Below are positions 40,316-48,333 of a stretch of DNA of 64,000 nucleotides, one piece after another (the stretch's first letter is position 1; each line of letters opens with the position of its first letter). Position numbers and translations under genes: made by a program. The DNA is from Caballeronia novacaledonica. GTDB taxonomy: Bacteria > Pseudomonadota > Gammaproteobacteria > Burkholderiales > Burkholderiaceae. A model generated the notes under the pieces. That model saw nothing but the letters and a program-made list of their open reading frames with translations. It had not been told where the DNA came from and did not search any database. The stretch covers positions 248,001 through 312,000 of the forward strand of contig NZ_OGTP01000001.1 in assembly GCF_900258035.1 (NCBI RefSeq), in the 5' to 3' direction.

Positions 40316-41644
40316 TTATTTCACGCTTTCCAGCGCCTTTCTCACGGTGCCGAAAAGCTGATCGATCTGATCGTCTTCGATGATGAGCGGCGGCGAGAAC
40401 GCGAGGATATCGCCGGTATAGCGCACGAGCGCGCCCGCTTCGAAGCACTTGACGAACACTTCATACGCACGCGCGCCCGGCGCGCCGTCGCGCGAATCCA
40501 GTTCGATGCCCGCGACGAGCCCGAGATTGCGGATGTCCTTCACGAACGGCGCATCGCGCAGCGCGTGCACGGCACTTTCGAACTTCTCCGCCTTCGACGC
40601 GGCGCGCTCGAACAGCTTGTCGCGCTGATACAGATCGAGCGTCGCGATGGCCGCGGCGGTCGCGACCGGGTGCGCCGAATACGTGTAGCCGTGGAACAGT
40701 TCGATGGCGTTCGCGGCGCCCGCATCGACGACCGTGTCGTGCACGTTGCGATGCGCGGCGACGGCGCCCATCGGAATCGTCGCGTTGTTGATCGCCTTGG
40801 CCATCGTGATGAGGTCGGGTGTCACGCCGAAATACTCGCTCGCCGTCGCCTTGCCCAGACGCCCGAAGCCGGTGATGACCTCATCGAAAATCAGAAGAAT
40901 GCCGTACTTCGTGCAGATGTCCCGCAGCTTCTGCAAATAGCCCTTCGGCGGCACGAGCACGCCCGTGGAACCGGCGAGCGGCTCGACGATCACGGCCGCG
41001 ATCGTCGACGGATCGTGCAGCGCGACGATGCGTTCCAGATCGTCGGCGAAATGATCGCCCCATGCCGGTTGACCCTTCGTGAACGCGTTGTGCGCGAGAT
41101 CGTGCGTGTGCGGCAGATGATCGACCGACGGCAGCAGCGCGCCCGAGAACGTCTTGCGATTCGGTGCGATGCCGCCGACCGAAATGCCGCCGAAGCCGAC
41201 GCCGTGATAGCCGCGCTCGCGGCCGATCAGCCGCGTGCGCTGGCCTTCGCCGCGCGCGCGGTGATACGCGAGCGCGATCTTCAGCGCCGTATCCACCGAC
41301 TCGGAGCCCGAGTTCGTGAAGAAGATGCGATCGAGCCCTTCGGGCATCAGACCGGCGACCTTCGTCGCGGCTTCGAATGCGAGCGGATGGCCCATCTGGA
41401 AGGTCGGCGCGAAGTCGAGCGTCGAAAGCGCCTTCTGCACCGCGTCGACGATCTCGTCCCGGCAATGGCCCGCGTTCACGCACCAGAGGCCGGCGGTGCC
41501 GTCGAGCACTTCGCGGCCGTCGGTCGAGCGGTAATACATGCCCTTCGCGCTTTCGAGCAGACGCGGCGCGGCCTTGAACTGGCGATTGGCGGTGAACGGC
41601 ATCCAGAACGACGAAAGATCTTCGATCACGGGGCGAGCATTCAT
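40316..41644 (-). CDS. Class III omega-aminotransferase, beta-alanine:pyruvate type
   Basis: 442 residues. The PLP lysine is in DLITMAKAINNATIPMGAVA, the cofactor aspartate in ILLIFDEVITGFGRLG, and the phosphate-binding turn in FFTNSGSESVDTALKIA. The opening SSFWMPFTANRQFKAAPRLL is that of Pseudomonas omega-amino acid:pyruvate transaminase. It would move the amino group of beta-alanine, or a similar amine, to pyruvate, giving malonate semialdehyde. AGGAG precedes the ATG. It is divergent from a MocR regulator with three repeat half-sites between them. Confidence 0.92.
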   Translation of the reverse strand: MNARPVIEDLSSFWMPFTANRQFKAAPRLLESAKGMYYRSTDGREVLDGTAGLWCVNAGHCRDEIVDAVQKALSTLDFAPTFQMGHPLAFEAATKVAGLMPEGLDRIFFTNSGSESVDTALKIALAYHRARGEGQRTRLIGRERGYHGVGFGGISVGGIAPNRKTFSGALLPSVDHLPHTHDLAHNAFTKGQPAWGDHFADDLERIVALHDPSTIAAVIVEPLAGSTGVLVPPKGYLQKLRDICTKYGILLIFDEVITGFGRLGKATASEYFGVTPDLITMAKAINNATIPMGAVAAHRNVHDTVVDAGAANAIELFHGYTYSAHPVATAAAIATLDLYQRDKLFERAASKAEKFESAVHALRDAPFVKDIRNLGLVAGIELDSRDGAPGARAYEVFVKCFEAGALVRYTGDILAFSPPLIIEDDQIDQLFGTVRKALESVK

Positions 41645-41701
41645 TACGGGTCTCCTGAAGAAGTACGGCCACTGTATTCCCCGGCAAAATTGCGCGGCAT
41701 A

Positions 41702-41761
41702 GACAGTTGGATCACTGCGCTGCCAACTGTGCTGGCAAAATGCAGCGAACTGTCTTGGCCG
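41702..41761. promoter_or_regulatory. Three half-sites, probable MocR operator
   Basis: AACTGTGCTGG at 41726 and AACTGTCTTGG at 41749 are direct repeats 23 bases apart. An inverted copy of AACTGT lies at 41704-41709. MocR/GabR/PdxR proteins typically bind such direct-repeat pairs, sometimes with an inverted third site. Confidence 0.6.
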
Positions 41762-41791
41762 ATGCGCGATGACCGCGCTATCCTCGAATCC

Positions 41792-43207
41792 ATGATCGAA
41801 CTCAAGCTGGAGCGCGGCACGCGGCAGGCGCCGACGCTCGTCGAACAACTGGTGCGCGCGTTTTCATCCGCGATCGAAGAGCAGACGCTGCGCGCGGGCG
41901 CGCTGCTGCCGTCGGTGCGGCGTCTCGCCGAGGCCGAAAGTCTCAGCACATTCACGGTGACCGAAGCCTATGGCCGGCTCGTGTCGATGGGCCTCGTCAC
42001 CGCGCGGCGCGGCTCGGGCTATCGCGTGGCCGCGCGCGGGCGCAGCGAGCGCGTGCAGGCTGTCGAATGGCAGCCGCCGAGCCTCACCGCGACCTGGCTT
42101 CTGTCCGACGTATTCGCCGATCATTCCGTGCCGATCAAATCCGGCTGCGGCTGGCTGCCGAACGAGTGGGTCAACGAGAGCGGCCTGCAGCATGCGCTGC
42201 GCGCGGTGAGCCGTGTACCGGCGGCGCGCATCGCGGATTACGGGCATCCGTATGGCTTCGCGCCGCTGCGCGAGCGGATCGCGGAGCAACTGGACCGTCG
42301 CGGCCTGCCGGTCGATGCGGCGTCGAACGTGCTGTTGACGGCGGGCGCGACGCAGGCGCTCGATCTCATCGTGCGCACGCTGTTGCGTCCGGGCGATGCG
42401 GTCGTCGTCGAAGATCCGGGGTACTGCAATCTGCTGCAGATTCTGCGGCTCGCCGGGCTTCGGGTGCATGGCGTGCCGCGCACCGTCGCGGGCATCGATA
42501 CGGACGTGTTCGAGGGCATCGTCATCGAGCATCGGCCGAAAGCGGTCTTTCTCAATACGACGTTGCAGAATCCGACGGGCGCGACCTTCAACATGGCGTC
42601 GGCGTTCCGTTTGATGCAGATCGCGGAGCGTCACGGCCTGTGGGTCGTCGAGGACGATGTGAACCGCGAACTCGCGCCGCCCGGCGCGCCCTTGCTCGCG
42701 GCGATGGAAGGGCTGAGCCGCGTGCTCTACGTCGGCGGCTTTGCGAAGACGATCACGCCCGCGCTGCGCTGCGGTTATGTCGTCGCGGAGCGCGATGTGT
42801 TGCGCGAACTGGCGCGCACGAAGATGGCCGTGGGGCTGACGTCATCGGAGGCGACGGAACGCATCGTCGAAAAAGTGCTGACGGAAGGACGCTACGCGCG
42901 GCACGTGGAATTCGTCGTGGATAAGCTGAAGGACGCGCATGCGCTGGTGGAAGATCGCATGGACGCGCTGGGCATCGAACTGTTCCGGCGTCCGCGTGCG
43001 GGTCTGTTCGTGTGGGGCGCGTTGCCGATTCATCCCGCAGAAGGAAGCGCAGTCGCCACGCGCGCATTGCAGCACGGCATATGGCTCGCGCCCGGTTCTT
43101 ATTTCCGCCCCGACGACGCGGAAAGCGCGTGCTTCAGATTCAACGTCCCTTATTCCGCGGACGATGCGCTGTGGACTTTTCTGGAAAGAACGATCAAAGC
43201 TTTTTGA
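41792..43207 (+). CDS. MocR-type regulator (GntR HTH fused to aminotransferase-like domain)
   Basis: 471 residues. The winged HTH (about 15-80) has LLPSVRRLAEAESLSTFTVT. The aminotransferase fold I domain contains NVLLTAGATQALDLIVRTLL, VVVEDPGYCNLLQILRLAG and NTTLQNPTGATFNMASAF, with the PLP-type lysine in VGGFAKTITPALRCG. Such regulators sense PLP plus an amine. Being divergent from the omega-aminotransferase gene, it most likely controls it. ATG 41792 is chosen; ATG 41762 would begin at the edge of the operator. Confidence 0.92.
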   Translation: MIELKLERGTRQAPTLVEQLVRAFSSAIEEQTLRAGALLPSVRRLAEAESLSTFTVTEAYGRLVSMGLVTARRGSGYRVAARGRSERVQAVEWQPPSLTATWLLSDVFADHSVPIKSGCGWLPNEWVNESGLQHALRAVSRVPAARIADYGHPYGFAPLRERIAEQLDRRGLPVDAASNVLLTAGATQALDLIVRTLLRPGDAVVVEDPGYCNLLQILRLAGLRVHGVPRTVAGIDTDVFEGIVIEHRPKAVFLNTTLQNPTGATFNMASAFRLMQIAERHGLWVVEDDVNRELAPPGAPLLAAMEGLSRVLYVGGFAKTITPALRCGYVVAERDVLRELARTKMAVGLTSSEATERIVEKVLTEGRYARHVEFVVDKLKDAHALVEDRMDALGIELFRRPRAGLFVWGALPIHPAEGSAVATRALQHGIWLAPGSYFRPDDAESACFRFNVPYSADDALWTFLERTIKAF

Positions 43208-43244
43208 CGCTGACAGGATAGAAACGAATCATCCTGCCAGCGTC
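43206..43244. terminator. Hairpin between convergent MocR and exported-protein genes
   Basis: 14-base arms GACGCTGACAGGAT and ATCCTGCCAGCGTC with one mismatch and an 11-base loop. There is no T-run on the correct side for either strand, so the terminator role is uncertain. Confidence 0.5.
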
Positions 43245-43254
43245 GATCGCAAAG

Positions 43255-43515
43255 TTATTGCGCCACTTGCGAAGCAGCCGATGCCGAAAACTGTCCGCGC
43301 TGAACTTGCGCCGTGCGTTCCGTATCGCCGAAATCACCGCGTTGCTGCACGGCTTCTTCCGCTGCGAACGTCTGCGCGCTCACGCCATGCTGCGAGGCGG
43401 GCGCACCGACATCGGGACGATAATGCGGCGCCGGGCCATAGCCGCTTGCGAATGCCGAACCGGCGAAAAGAGAACTCAATGCGATAACAAAGCTCACTGC
43501 GAGTCGCTTGTTCAC
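43255..43515 (-). CDS. Small exported protein of unknown function
   Basis: 86 residues from a GTG at 43515, which has GGAG 8 bases upstream. The signal peptide is about MNKRLAVSFVIALSSLFAGS plus AFA, leaving a Gln/Ala/Ser-rich mature part (GYGPAPHYRPDVGAPASQHG and onward). Composition is like other small periplasmic Burkholderiales proteins, but the DUF4148 core is not evident. The longer ATG start at 43572 would put a charged segment before the signal and is less likely. Confidence 0.65.
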   Translation of the reverse strand: MNKRLAVSFVIALSSLFAGSAFASGYGPAPHYRPDVGAPASQHGVSAQTFAAEEAVQQRGDFGDTERTAQVQRGQFSASAASQVAQ

Positions 43516-43694
43516 GAGATTGCTCCGACGAAAGTATGAAGAGATGCGGTTATCGGGCAGTGACAACCGCAATCGGAGAATCGCGTCGTTCGTTACGAAA
43601 CGTCCCCGACATGCGAACGCAGTGTAGAAGGACTGAACGCCTTTTTAATCGCACGAAAAGCCAATTGAGTTTTCGTCGATCTCAAACAATGGGA

Positions 43695-44069
43695 TTACGC
43701 GATGGCTTCGCGTCGTGTCCGCCGCGCTCGCGATGCCGCGAGATGTGCCTGCAAGCGTTCGCAGACATCTTTGCGGCGCACGGGATTGAGCGGATCGCAC
43801 AGACGAATCGTGAGTGTCGATGGATGCGAGTGCAGCACCAATGGATCGTACGCGTCGCGTTCGGGTGCTTCCCACAACACGACGGTGAAGGTGCCGTCGG
43901 AAACTTGTACGACGTGAAAGCACGCTATATCGATCTTCGTCAGTTCGTGCGGTTCGATCGAATGATGCATGGCGCCCTCGAGACTCTTTGCATAGGTATC
44001 TGAAGCAACGCAAAGTCCATGCCGAAGCACGAGCGCTTCGAGCGCGCGCGACGATGGCCGCGCACGCAT
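43695..44069 (-). CDS. Protein of unknown function next to H-NS
   Basis: 124 residues if it starts at ATG 44069 (AAGGAAAG upstream); an alternative ATG at 43970, preceded by GAGG, would give 91. The central part TKIDIACFHVVQVSDGTFTV with VLWEAPERDAYDPLVLHSHP looks like a folded beta-rich domain, and the C-terminus is Arg-rich (SRARRTRREAIA). No family is recognised. It lies 32 bases downstream of the H-NS gene on the same strand and could be co-transcribed with it. Confidence 0.55.
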   Translation of the reverse strand: MRARPSSRALEALVLRHGLCVASDTYAKSLEGAMHHSIEPHELTKIDIACFHVVQVSDGTFTVVLWEAPERDAYDPLVLHSHPSTLTIRLCDPLNPVRRKDVCERLQAHLAASRARRTRREAIA

Positions 44070-44101
44070 GTCAATTCTTTCCTTGCCTTCCTGGAAAAAC
44101 G

Positions 44102-44692
44102 TCAACTCGATGCCGGTGCGTCGCCGGCAGTGGCCGACGCCGACGGAGCGCTCGTATTCTCCTGCTGAACCGCGGTTTTCGCAGCGCGTTTGCGTGGCGC
44201 GCCGCGTTTCGCCGCAGCCGTTTTCTTTGCAGCGGGCGCGCTCGCTTGCGCTGCTTTGGTTTTCTTCGCGGCCACTTTCTTTGCCGCCGCCTTCTTTGCG
44301 GCCGCCTTCGGTTTGGCCGCTTTCTCCGCGCCTTCCGCATCGATCAGAAACTTGCTGCGATCCTTCACATTGGCGATCCACGCGGGCGGGCGCGCCCAGC
44401 CGCTCCACGTTTCACCCGTCTTCGGATTGCGATACTTCGCGGGCAGCTTGCCTTTCTTCGCGAGCTTCGTCATCGCCTGATGACGACCCGCCGGCGCGGG
44501 CAAGGCGACTTTCGGCTTCGCGGTGCGTTTGCCTTTTTTCCCGTGGCGGTCGATATCTTCGGTTGTAAGGCCGTGCCGTTCCATCATCGCGCGGATATCG
44601 TCGAGCACGGCTTGCGCGCGCTTCGCGATCAATTGCTCGGCCTGCGCCTGAAGTTTCTTCAGCTTCGTCTGGATTTGCTTGAGTGTCGCCAT
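44102..44692 (-). CDS. H-NS family protein with basic Ala/Lys-rich tail
   Basis: 196 residues. An N-terminal coiled coil for oligomerisation (about 1-50) is followed by the H-NS DNA-binding core KYRNPKTGETWSGWARPPAW (about 87-106). From about 125 the protein becomes a low-complexity tail of AAKK-type repeats, like histone H1 or the tail of Bordetella BpH1/AlgP proteins, and ends with a Ser/Ala-rich stretch. Standard H-NS of this group is about 100 residues. It is likely a nucleoid protein that silences foreign DNA. Confidence 0.9.
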   Translation of the reverse strand: MATLKQIQTKLKKLQAQAEQLIAKRAQAVLDDIRAMMERHGLTTEDIDRHGKKGKRTAKPKVALPAPAGRHQAMTKLAKKGKLPAKYRNPKTGETWSGWARPPAWIANVKDRSKFLIDAEGAEKAAKPKAAAKKAAAKKVAAKKTKAAQASAPAAKKTAAAKRGAPRKRAAKTAVQQENTSAPSASATAGDAPASS

Positions 44693-44973
44693 GTTTGTCT
44701 CCTCTTTGGTCGTGGGGCGTCATTCGGTGCCCATTCTCGTTTCATCGACGCACTTCTCGATTGAATCGTCGATGCGGTGTGACGTGCGTCCGCAGGCCCC
44801 TGAACATACACGGCTTTCACGTTCAGCCGCACGCGAATTCGATCGATGCGCACGGGTCCAGCGTGCCGATGAAACACTTTCGCCGATGCCGCAGCAGATC
44901 GTCGAGGCTTTCGACGAAGCGCGCGGCGGCACGATGCACATTGGCTCGACGTTCGCGGGCTGCGTCATCGTCG

Positions 44974-45753
44974 TTACTCGCCGTAGATATCGAAGTCGAA
45001 GTACTTCTGCTCGATGCGCTTGTAGGTGCCGTCCTTGATCATCGCGGCGATGGCGCCGTCGAGCTTGTCCTTCAGGTCGGTGTCTTCCTTGCGCAAGCCG
45101 ATAGCCGTGCCCGGCCCGAAGATCGCGCTGTCGTCCAGCGCACCGCCCGCGAAGCCATAGGGCTTGCCGCGCGGTGTATCGAGAAAGCCGCGTTCCGCCT
45201 GCACGGCATTTTGCAGCGATGCGTCGAGACGGCCGGCGAGCAAGTCCTGATAAACCTGATCCTGATCCGCATAGGACACGACCTTCACGCCCTTCGCGCC
45301 CCAATGCACCTTTGCGTAGGTTTCCTGCATCGAGCCTTGCTCGACGCCGACCGTCTTGCCCGCGAGCGAATCCGCCGTCGGCTGGACGCTCGAATCGCGT
45401 TTCGCGACGAGGCGCGTGGGCACATGGAACAGCTTGCTCGAGAACGCGATCTGCTTGACGCGCGCGGGCGTCATCGACATCGTGGAGAGCACGCCGTCGA
45501 ACTTGCGCGATTTGAGGCCCGGAATCATGCCGTCGAATGCATTCTCGACCCACACGCACTTCGCGTTGAGACGCCGGCAGAGTTCATTGCCGACATCGAT
45601 GTCGAAGCCGACCAGCGTGCCGTCGGGTGCTTTCGATTCGAAAGGCGGATAACTTGCATCGACACCGAAGCGGATCGTCGACCATTCTTTTGCATGCGCT
45701 CCGATCGATACGGCCAGCATCGAACCCAACAACACCGTCAACAGCCTCTTCAC
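44974..45753 (-). CDS. Amino-acid ABC transporter binding protein, Lys/Arg/Orn or His type
   Basis: 259 residues, SBP family 3. The signal peptide ends at AHA (about 22). The mature start is IRFGVDASYPPFESKAPDGT, then GFDIDVGNELCRRLNAKCVW and ENAFDGMIPGLKSRKFDGVL, all typical of ArgT/HisJ/AotJ. No permease or ATPase gene is beside it, so it is an orphan receptor here and must share a membrane complex coded elsewhere. Confidence 0.9.
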   Translation of the reverse strand: MKRLLTVLLGSMLAVSIGAHAKEWSTIRFGVDASYPPFESKAPDGTLVGFDIDVGNELCRRLNAKCVWVENAFDGMIPGLKSRKFDGVLSTMSMTPARVKQIAFSSKLFHVPTRLVAKRDSSVQPTADSLAGKTVGVEQGSMQETYAKVHWGAKGVKVVSYADQDQVYQDLLAGRLDASLQNAVQAERGFLDTPRGKPYGFAGGALDDSAIFGPGTAIGLRKEDTDLKDKLDGAIAAMIKDGTYKRIEQKYFDFDIYGE

Positions 45754-45830
45754 GATAGTCCCTTCTTTTATGAGTTTTCGAGTGTAGGCGGCGTGTACCG
45801 CCGCTGACGATTATAGAGGCGTGCGTGGAG

Positions 45831-45869
45831 CACAAAAAGAAAAACGGCCGCGAAAAGATCGCGGCCGTT
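45831..45869 (-). terminator. Rho-independent terminator after the Hsp20 genes
   Basis: On the minus strand, a stem of AACGGCCGCG and CGCGGCCGTT with a 7-base loop, then TTTTTCTTTTTG-type tail (45843-45831). Confidence 0.85.
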
Positions 45870-45901
45870 CGAATCGGAAGCTATGGTTTTGTTTGCGTCG
45901 C

Positions 45902-46306
45902 TTAGCCCGCGCGCACTTCGACGCGGCGCGGACGCGCTTCTTCGCGACGCGGAATCGTGAGCCTGAGCACGCCGTTGTTGAGATTGGCGTCGATCTTAGC
46001 GGTGTCGAAATCATCGCTCACCGTGAAAGCGCGAGCGAAACGCGGCGCGCGCAATTCGGCATGATGCACACGCACCGCGCCTTGCACGGGCAGTTCCGCT
46101 TCGGCTTCGATGCTGAGACGGGCATCGTGAACCTTCACGTCGAGTTTCTCGCGCGACACGCCGGGCAGATCCGCCCACAGCGTGATGCCGTGGCTATCTT
46201 CGACGATATCGACCGCGGGCGTCACCGTCGCGCGGCGCACTGCGTCTTCGTTCTTGCGCGCCACTTCGTTCGCATGTTGCGGGGCGACTTGCGTATTCTC
46301 GGTCAT
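45902..46306 (-). CDS. Hsp20 small heat-shock protein, second of a tandem pair
   Basis: 134 residues. The alpha-crystallin domain runs from about ATVTPAVDIVEDSHGITLWA to the final strand NLNNGVLRLTIPRREEARPR, with ADLPGVSREKLDVKV as the usual second strand. It holds unfolding proteins in the cytoplasm under heat stress. ATG 46306 has GAGGG upstream. It is 13 bases after the other hsp20 gene, so the two are an operon. Confidence 0.9.
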   Translation of the reverse strand: MTENTQVAPQHANEVARKNEDAVRRATVTPAVDIVEDSHGITLWADLPGVSREKLDVKVHDARLSIEAEAELPVQGAVRVHHAELRAPRFARAFTVSDDFDTAKIDANLNNGVLRLTIPRREEARPRRVEVRAG

Positions 46307-46319
46307 GATGTTTTCCCTC

Positions 46320-46754
46320 TTACTGAATGGTGATTGCGCGCGGCTTCGACGCTTCGCGCTTGCCGATGGTGATGGACAGCGTGCCGTTCTCATAGCGCGC
46401 TTCGACCTTGTCCGCGTCCGCGTTCTGCGGCAATTCGATCACGCGGCGGAAGCTGCCGGAGAAGCGCTCTTTCGCATAAGTGCGCGCGCCTTCCACGTTT
46501 GCCTGCGCCTTGCGTTCGCCGCTGATGGTGAGCGTGCCCTTGTCGACGGTGACATCGAGCGAAGCGGGCTCGACGCCCGGCGCGAACGCGACGATATGAA
46601 TCGCGTCATCCGTGCTGCCGATATTCAGACGAGGGAAAGCATCCGCACGGCTCGATCGAATGCTCGAAGGAAGATTGCCGAAGAGCGAGGACACATGCCG
46701 TTGCACGCGATCCAGCTCCGAGAAAACGTCGCCGCCAAAATAAAAGTCACTCAT
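46320..46754 (-). CDS. Hsp20 small heat-shock protein, first of a tandem pair
   Basis: 144 residues. The N-terminal arm MSDFYFGGDVFSELDRVQRH is followed by an alpha-crystallin domain (FPRLNIGSTDDAIHIVAFAP, GTLTISGERKAQ, YENGTLSITIGKREASKPRA). The C-terminal ITIQ may supply the I-x-I anchor that links oligomers. GGAG lies 8 bases before ATG 46754. A possible sigma-32 promoter is 84-112 bases upstream. Confidence 0.9.
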   Translation of the reverse strand: MSDFYFGGDVFSELDRVQRHVSSLFGNLPSSIRSSRADAFPRLNIGSTDDAIHIVAFAPGVEPASLDVTVDKGTLTISGERKAQANVEGARTYAKERFSGSFRRVIELPQNADADKVEARYENGTLSITIGKREASKPRAITIQ

Positions 46755-46837
46755 GGTCCAGTCTCCGATAGTGCGGCCATCGAGGCCGGCAGCAGGAAGT
46801 TGAAACGACAGCGCGGGTTCTCGCTGCCTGTGCATCG

Positions 46838-46866
46838 AAAGTAGGTGCGAAGGCTATCGTTTCAAT
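46838..46866 (-). promoter_or_regulatory. Possible sigma-32 promoter of the hsp20 pair
   Basis: On the minus strand ATTGAAA (46866-46860), a 14-base spacer, then CCTACTTT (46845-46838). This is only partly like CTTGAAA / CCCCATNT. The surrounding 46755-47083 region holds no gene. Confidence 0.35.
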
Positions 46867-47083
46867 ACCGGAGCGCTATGTTTCAAGCACGATTTATTTT
46901 CGCGCGGCGGCTCTTGAAAGGCGTCGGAGCGCGCTTATATCGGTTCGAATGCGCGCTTGCGTGCGAGTCGCGCGCCATTCTGCTACCGCCGAATACATCG
47001 CAACTGCTGCTGTTTTTCATATCGCGCCGCGTGCAACATCCCTGTGTGAGAGATCGATTCGAATACAGGCGAAGGAGCCGATC

Positions 47084-47272
47084 ATGGAACTCTTGAAGAT
47101 GATGCGTATCGTGTTTTGGAGCTTCTTCGGCGTGCGCAAGCGCGCGTCGCACAACGCCGATTTCGCGCAGGTGAAGCTGCCGCTGTTGCCGGTCGTCGCC
47201 GTGATGCTCGCGGGCGCTTTCGGTTTGACGCTGCTGACGGTCGCGAAGCTCGCCACGGGTATCGCGCACTGA
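47084..47272 (+). CDS. DUF2970 small membrane protein
   Basis: 62 residues. The N-terminal MELLKMMRIVFWSFFGVRKR is the DUF2970 start, and one C-terminal membrane helix (LPLLPVVAVMLAGAFGLTLL) follows. The function is unknown. AAGGAG precedes the ATG by 8 bases. The longer frame upstream is not family-like. It is followed 70 bases later by the reductase gene. Confidence 0.88.
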   Translation: MELLKMMRIVFWSFFGVRKRASHNADFAQVKLPLLPVVAVMLAGAFGLTLLTVAKLATGIAH

Positions 47273-47342
47273 ACGCGCGGCGCGCACGACGTCCCGCTCT
47301 TACAATGGCGATCGGATGATTGCCACGAGCGAGGATCGGACC

Positions 47343-48326
47343 ATGAAAGTATGCGTATATGGCGCGGGCGCCATCGGCGGGTGGATCGGCGTGAAGCTCG
47401 CGCAGGCGGGCTGCGATGTCGGCGTGGTCGCGCGCGGCGCGACGCTCGACGCATTGAAGAAGGAAGGGCTGCGGCTCGTCGAAACCGATGCAGCGCATAC
47501 CGTGAAAGTCGCGGCGAGCGCCGAACCCGTGGAGCTCGGCGCGCAGGATCTCGTCGTCGTGGCGGTGAAGGCGCCCGCGATGGAAGCCGTCGCCGCGCAG
47601 ATCGCGCCGCTGCTTACACGCGACACCACCGTGCTCACCGCGATGAACGGCGTGCCCTGGTGGTTCTGCGACGGACTCGGCGCGCCTTTCGCGGGCAAGC
47701 GTTTGTCTTCGGTCGATCCGCACGGCGCGATCGCCGCCGCGATTCCGGGCGCGCAGACCGTCGGCTGCGTCGTGCATGCAAGCTGCTTCGTCGAAGCGCC
47801 GGGCGTCATCCGGCATCGGCAGGGCAAAGGTCTGATTCTCGGCGAAGCGTCGGGCGCGCCGACTGCACGCACCGAATCGCTCGTGTCGCTCTTCTCGAAG
47901 TCCGGCTTCGACGCCACGCTCTCCCCGCAGATTCAACGCGACGTCTGGTTCAAGCTGTGGGGCAACATGACGATGAACCCCATCAGCGCGATCACCGGCG
48001 CGACCACCGACCGCATTTTGAGCGACGACCTCGTGCGCGGCTTCGTGACCAGCGTGATGCTCGAAGCGAAGGAGATCGGCGCGCGCTTCGGCATTCCCAT
48101 CGAGCAGGAACCGAAGGACCGTCACGCCGTCACGCTCAAGCTCGGCGCGATGAAAACGTCGATGTTGCAGGACGTGGAAGCGGGCAAGGCGGTCGAGCTC
48201 GATGCGCTCGTCGCGTCGGTGCGCGAACTGGGCATGATGACCGGCGTGCCGACGCCGTTCACCGATGCCCTGCTGGGACTCGCGCGCCTGCATGCGCGCA
48301 CGCGCGGGCTCTATCCGGCGGCGTGA
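47343..48326 (+). CDS. panE: Ketopantoate reductase family (2-dehydropantoate 2-reductase)
   Basis: 327 residues. The NADP-binding motif is MKVCVYGAGAIGGWIGVKLA. The ApbA/PanE core has VVAVKAPAMEAVAAQIAPLL and the C-terminal helical domain has KLWGNMTMNPISAITGAT, with the usual catalytic Lys and Asn. Many genomes carry several PanE-like reductases that act on other 2-oxo acids, so the pantothenate role is only probable. It ends 7 bases from the convergent dehydrogenase gene. Confidence 0.88.
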   Translation: MKVCVYGAGAIGGWIGVKLAQAGCDVGVVARGATLDALKKEGLRLVETDAAHTVKVAASAEPVELGAQDLVVVAVKAPAMEAVAAQIAPLLTRDTTVLTAMNGVPWWFCDGLGAPFAGKRLSSVDPHGAIAAAIPGAQTVGCVVHASCFVEAPGVIRHRQGKGLILGEASGAPTARTESLVSLFSKSGFDATLSPQIQRDVWFKLWGNMTMNPISAITGATTDRILSDDLVRGFVTSVMLEAKEIGARFGIPIEQEPKDRHAVTLKLGAMKTSMLQDVEAGKAVELDALVASVRELGMMTGVPTPFTDALLGLARLHARTRGLYPAA

Positions 48327-48333
48327 GCCCGCT

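Noticed and set aside
44683..45807. A 374-residue plus-strand frame opposite the amino-acid binding protein gene
   Set aside because: Shadow of the minus-strand gene; Arg-rich with no family features.
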